From: Herpetosiphonaceae bacterium
GTDB taxonomy: Bacteria; Chloroflexota; Chloroflexia; Chloroflexales; Kallotenuaceae
Length of the DNA: 64,000 bases
Assembly: GCA_036374795.1 (NCBI GenBank)
Contig: DASUTC010000200.1
Coordinates: 1 to 64,000, forward strand
Reading direction: 5' to 3'
Shown: positions 61,392-64,000 of the stretch, in pieces
Layout of the letters: every line of letters starts with the position of its first letter
Numbering within the stretch: the first letter of the stretch is position 1
The notes under the pieces: model-generated
What the model saw: only the letters and a program-made list of their open reading frames with translations
Told to the model about the DNA's origin: nothing
The model's database searches: none
Program-made: the position numbers and the translations under genes

Positions 61392-61439
61392 TGGTGCCCC
61401 CACACCTCATCCCAAACTATGGTGCCCCCACACCTCATC
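61392..61439. repeat. 20-bp direct repeat
   Basis: TGGTGCCCCCACACCTCATC at 61392-61411 and again at 61420-61439, both perfect, 28 nt apart start to start. It lies between an AT-rich stretch (61300-61380) and the ribosome-binding site of the small exported protein. Could be a tandem activator site or a duplication. Confidence 0.75.
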
Positions 61440-61468
61440 TCACCTCTTGCTCGATGAGGAGGATTCCT

Positions 61469-61864
61469 ATGCTATCTACTCGATCACTGCCGCTACGCGC
61501 ATCCCTGGTGATGCTGGCCCTGCTCACGCTGGCGCTATTCAATTCCATGCCTGCATCTGCGGGCGCTGCACCGCCGCGCAGCGAAAGCAAGCCGCTCACT
61601 GGAACGCTCGCCGAGCGGATTAAGTTCTTGAGCCATAACGCAGGCGGCAACTTCTGCCTAACGCAAGGTCATAACGTCTATCAAAGCGCATCGTTCAACT
61701 CAGGCGTCGTTGGTTGGGTTTCGTACTATGACGTGTGGCACCACTACAATAGCTCCGGCAACTGGAGCCTCGGCTACGTAGTGACGAAATCCTGGATTCG
61801 TGGCTATATTCCGCTGGGCATTATTCAGTACGAAACATACCACGACGCGACGCGCTGCCACTAA
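61469..61864 (+). CDS. Small exported protein, SH3-like
   Basis: 131 residues from ATG 61469 with GAGGAGG. Signal peptide (about 1-36, ending SAGA), then about 90 residues with many Tyr/Trp/Gly (VVGWVSYYDVWHHYN, WSLGYVVTKSWIRGYIP) in an SH3b-like pattern. Only two Cys remain in the mature part (NFCLT near its start and RCH at the end), probably a disulfide. Paired with the next gene (21 bp apart). Confidence 0.75.
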   Translation: MLSTRSLPLRASLVMLALLTLALFNSMPASAGAAPPRSESKPLTGTLAERIKFLSHNAGGNFCLTQGHNVYQSASFNSGVVGWVSYYDVWHHYNSSGNWSLGYVVTKSWIRGYIPLGIIQYETYHDATRCH

Positions 61865-61885
61865 TAAACATAAGGAGTCCATGCT

Positions 61886-62218
61886 ATGAGCACACTATAT
61901 TCTCGGCTCCGATCGCGGTTCAGCCGCGTGCAGGTTGCGGCGCTGCTGGGCGCAATCGCAATCGCAAGCATGTTCAGCGTCACGACGCAGGGTGTGGCAG
62001 CGCTTGATCGTCGCTACGTCTGCTGGAGTTCATTGTGGGTGCGCAATCAGCCAGTCGGCCATGCTATCGCGATCCTCTACCGAGGCGAAGCGTTCGACCG
62101 GGAGCGCTCCACCTTCTATAATGGCGAGTACTGGAGCTATGGCTTCGCCTGGGGCGGCGAGAACGTCTGGGGCTGGGTGCAGCACGCGGGCCTGACGAGC
62201 GCGACCGGCTCGTGCTAA
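61886..62218 (+). CDS. Small exported protein, SH3-like (paralogue-like)
   Basis: 110 residues, ATG 61886 with AAGGAG. Signal peptide (about 1-39), then a compact SH3b-like domain (WVRNQPVGHAIAILYRGE, YWSYGFAWGGENVWGWVQHAGL). Two Cys at the same relative places as in the upstream protein (near the start and at the last residue). Likely co-transcribed with it. Function unknown; could bind the wall or inhibit something outside the cell. Confidence 0.75.
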   Translation: MSTLYSRLRSRFSRVQVAALLGAIAIASMFSVTTQGVAALDRRYVCWSSLWVRNQPVGHAIAILYRGEAFDRERSTFYNGEYWSYGFAWGGENVWGWVQHAGLTSATGSC

Positions 62219-62311
62219 TGAGATATGTGCACGTAGATCGGCTGAAGTTGATGCGCGGATCGAGTTTGTCGTAGCAATGCTTCGGTACGAGGTTGCACTA
62301 GAGATATAGCC

Positions 62312-62344
62312 GCGACGGCACCTGCTCGATGCAGGTGCCGTCGC
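62312..62344. terminator. Bidirectional terminator hairpin
   Basis: Perfect 14-bp stem GCGACGGCACCTGC (62312-62325) with GCAGGTGCCGTCGC (62331-62344), 5-nt loop, between the convergent SH3-like and ChW genes. T-rich flank on the plus side (TTACGTTTG). Confidence 0.8.
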
Positions 62345-62379
62345 TTACGTTTGTCACGGTAGATGATGCAAGCCTGCGC

Positions 62380-63777
62380 CTAGCACGACCCTGACAGCCA
62401 GACCTTAAGCGCCTCCATGCGTCGACTTTGGCCGGTGGTACCGGCGGTAGCGCCATTAGACACAGATCCTAACCATCCATGGCCCTGCACATGGGCCTGG
62501 TAGTTGATATTGCAGCCGGATGGTGCGCCAACCAGCCAGACCTTGATCGCCTCCATACGTCGGCTTTCCCCGGTTGTCCCACCGGTGGCTCCGTTACAAA
62601 CGCTCGATAGCCAGCCCTTGCCTCGGACATGCGCCTGATAGCAGACGGACGCGCCAGGCATGTTTTGCAGCTTGATCTGGGCAGCCTCCATTCTCCGGCT
62701 CTGGCCGGTGGTGCCTGCTACTTGCCCGGATGTTACCCAGCCAAGCCACCCATAGCTCTGTACATGCGCCTGGTACGTCACGCTGGGGGTGGTAGATACA
62801 GGGAGCGGCAGGGTGACATCATTGGAGATCAGCGCCCAGTGCAAGTAGCCACCATAGATATTATCCCAAATATAGCCATCCAGCTCCACTCTATACGTTC
62901 CAGCGGGCGTGGTCAGCGGGAGATAAAATACGATTTGATTCCCAAAGAGCGGAGTATATCCCAGATAGCTATGAAGGCTGTTGTTCCGGTAGAGATACCA
63001 GTAGTGGTGCTCGAAACAGCATCCTGTGTTGGCGGTGAGCTTGTAGTTATTGCCGACGACGGCGACGGTAAGACTTATGCTGGTTGCCATCTTAAGTTTG
63101 CCGGTATCAAACGAGAGTTTCCGATCGACTGGCGGGATATTTTTCGTAATTTCCTCCCCTATGGGAACATCATCGCGGCTTTCGATACGTCTTGGGAAAA
63201 TGCCTTCCGTGGGCGCTGCCACGTTGTCTGCGGAATCGGACGCTCGATTGACACAGTGGTCGACGTCGGCTGGCGTGAAGTAGCTCGTGAAGCTGCCATC
63301 GCGATGCACGTCAACGACCGTATTCACGCAGCCACCGAGCACAGCGTCATATCCAGCCTGGCGGCGCGGCTCAGTCTCGTCGATTGGCATCGGGCTGGCG
63401 ACGATCGTCGCGTCACAGAGCGAGCGGTCGACTTCTTCTTGGGCCTCTCGCGGAGCAGTTACGATCTTAAAACAGCGGTCGGCTGAGAGGAGGTAGCCCT
63501 CGTTGGTGCCTGTCACGGAGCTAGGCTTCAGGCGTAGCGGCATCGTTTCAGTCTCGGTGATACATGCCTGGATGGCGGGGTTCGAGACTTCCAGGGTTTG
63601 GAGGACTGAGCCTACATGCGTTCCTACTAAAGCGTAGCATTGCCCTTCGATCACAACAAGATCGCGGACGGTGTACGTCTCCTCCATGGCTGATGTTCTC
63701 GTCGTCGGTAGAAAAACGGCGGCTAGCATGATGGTCATCAAGAGCTGGATAGCTTTGGTCCAACGAGCGGCTGTCAT
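62380..63777 (-). CDS. Exported protein with three ChW repeats
   Basis: 465 residues from ATG 63777 with GGGGAG 7 nt upstream (preferred over TTG 63795). Signal peptide (about 1-30), a Cys-containing N-terminal region (about 35-215), a beta-sandwich-like domain (about 225-325; TAGTYRVELDGYIW-like stretch), then three C-terminal repeats of about 45 residues, each YQAHV..xGWL..V..G..xGTTGQSRRMEA..KVWL. These are clostridial hydrophobic W (ChW) repeats, thought to act in extracellular protein interaction. Repeat 2 carries two Cys. Confidence 0.85.
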   Translation of the reverse strand: MTAARWTKAIQLLMTIMLAAVFLPTTRTSAMEETYTVRDLVVIEGQCYALVGTHVGSVLQTLEVSNPAIQACITETETMPLRLKPSSVTGTNEGYLLSADRCFKIVTAPREAQEEVDRSLCDATIVASPMPIDETEPRRQAGYDAVLGGCVNTVVDVHRDGSFTSYFTPADVDHCVNRASDSADNVAAPTEGIFPRRIESRDDVPIGEEITKNIPPVDRKLSFDTGKLKMATSISLTVAVVGNNYKLTANTGCCFEHHYWYLYRNNSLHSYLGYTPLFGNQIVFYLPLTTPAGTYRVELDGYIWDNIYGGYLHWALISNDVTLPLPVSTTPSVTYQAHVQSYGWLGWVTSGQVAGTTGQSRRMEAAQIKLQNMPGASVCYQAHVRGKGWLSSVCNGATGGTTGESRRMEAIKVWLVGAPSGCNINYQAHVQGHGWLGSVSNGATAGTTGQSRRMEALKVWLSGSC

Positions 63778-63877
63778 TGTCGACTCCCCTTTCAACGATG
63801 ACCGAAGCGTCGTGGTATCGGTCTATCACAAGGACGTTGTTGAGGAGTACTCCCTTTCCTAGAATGATTAAAACATA

Positions 63878-63906
63878 TTGACACCACAAGATGTGGTTGT
63901 TATACT
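63878..63906 (+). promoter_or_regulatory. Near-consensus promoter at the right edge
   Basis: TTGACA (63878-63883), 17 nt, TATACT (63901-63906), reading right out of the window; no plus-strand gene before 64000. The spacer holds ACCAC/GTGGT (63883-63897). The first ten bases TTGACACCAC are identical to the subtilase promoter. It runs antisense to the leader of the ChW gene. Confidence 0.65.
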
Positions 63907-63979
63907 ATTTTTAAACATCATGGTTGATAGTAGTATTCCGCTTCATGCGCTCCCCTGCTATCCACTAAGGCTTCATACA

Positions 63980-64000
63980 GAAAGTTCAAAGTTTCAAGTT
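63980..64000 (-). repeat. Heptad repeat cluster, locus 8 (cut by window end)
   Basis: On the minus strand: AACTTGA (64000-63994), AACTTTG (63993-63987), AACTTTC (63986-63980), in phase and truncated by the window edge. Orientation is toward the ChW gene, about 200 bp away. Confidence 0.65.

Noticed and set aside
1-64000. tRNA or rRNA genes
   Set aside because: No cloverleaf with a TTCRA T-loop context and no rRNA-like stretch recognised in any intergenic region; a tRNAscan/Infernal run would be decisive.

Overview
The window looks like one contiguous stretch of a GC-rich free-living bacterial chromosome. The best guess is a member of the Chloroflexota (class Chloroflexia). Supporting signs are secreted proteins with Pro/Thr/Glu linkers, PD40 and META-domain lipoproteins, long receiver/winged-helix/NB-ARC/TPR regulators, and a C-terminal domain on a glycoside hydrolase of a kind I associate with that phylum. 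This is inferred from protein character, not from a marker gene; no rRNA, tRNA, CRISPR array or phage module was seen.

Layout. 257-5987 (+): a GT2 glycosyltransferase and a flippase-like membrane protein, a small membrane protein coupled to a DedA protein, Mug DNA glycosylase, a small Cys-containing protein, a MOSC protein and a GyrI-like protein. 6026-14748 (-): four small orphan genes, a PD40 lipoprotein, a lipid kinase, a LuxR-type response regulator and Maf (the last four genes overlap end to start), then MalQ and a GT4 enzyme. 15332-18262 (-): a 976-residue STAND regulator whose receiver domain has lost its phosphorylation residues. 19046-22908 (+): three consecutive exported peptidoglycan hydrolases with different catalytic domains and shared PG-binding repeats. 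22991-25947: a cytochrome P450 with a clear palindrome-covered promoter, a PabC-like lyase and an F420/FMN-type oxidase. 26095-30174 and 35549-44405: exopolysaccharide genes (UDP-galactopyranose mutase, Wzz-like protein, tyrosine kinase, several glycosyltransferases, a GT39-like enzyme and a flippase). Between them lie a VapBC module with a nonsense-broken toxin, a solute-binding protein, an SH3 protein, a stand-alone ClpB-type AAA+ ATPase and uridine kinase. 44453-51495 (-): a large glycoside hydrolase and five unrelated accessory genes, including an APH(9)-like kinase, next to an integrase remnant. 51889-55761 (+): a flavoprotein disulfide reductase coupled to pxpA-pxpB-pxpC (5-oxoprolinase). 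55936-59169: SPFH protein, TrmB regulator and a YhhY-like acetyltransferase. 59401-63777: subtilase, two small SH3-like exported proteins and a ChW-repeat protein.

Cell-envelope business dominates: polysaccharide synthesis and export, wall hydrolysis, and secreted or lipid-anchored proteins.

The most unusual structure is not a gene. At least seven intergenic loci carry clusters of a degenerate heptanucleotide (about AACNTGR), usually preceded by a GAACAAAG-like module. They almost always run in the sense of the next gene and stop a few bases before its start codon. Other notable items are near-consensus promoters overlaid by palindromes (P450, subtilase, right window edge), the degenerate receiver, the nonsense codon in vapC, and the missing His-Glu dyad in the disulfide reductase heading the 5-oxoprolinase operon.
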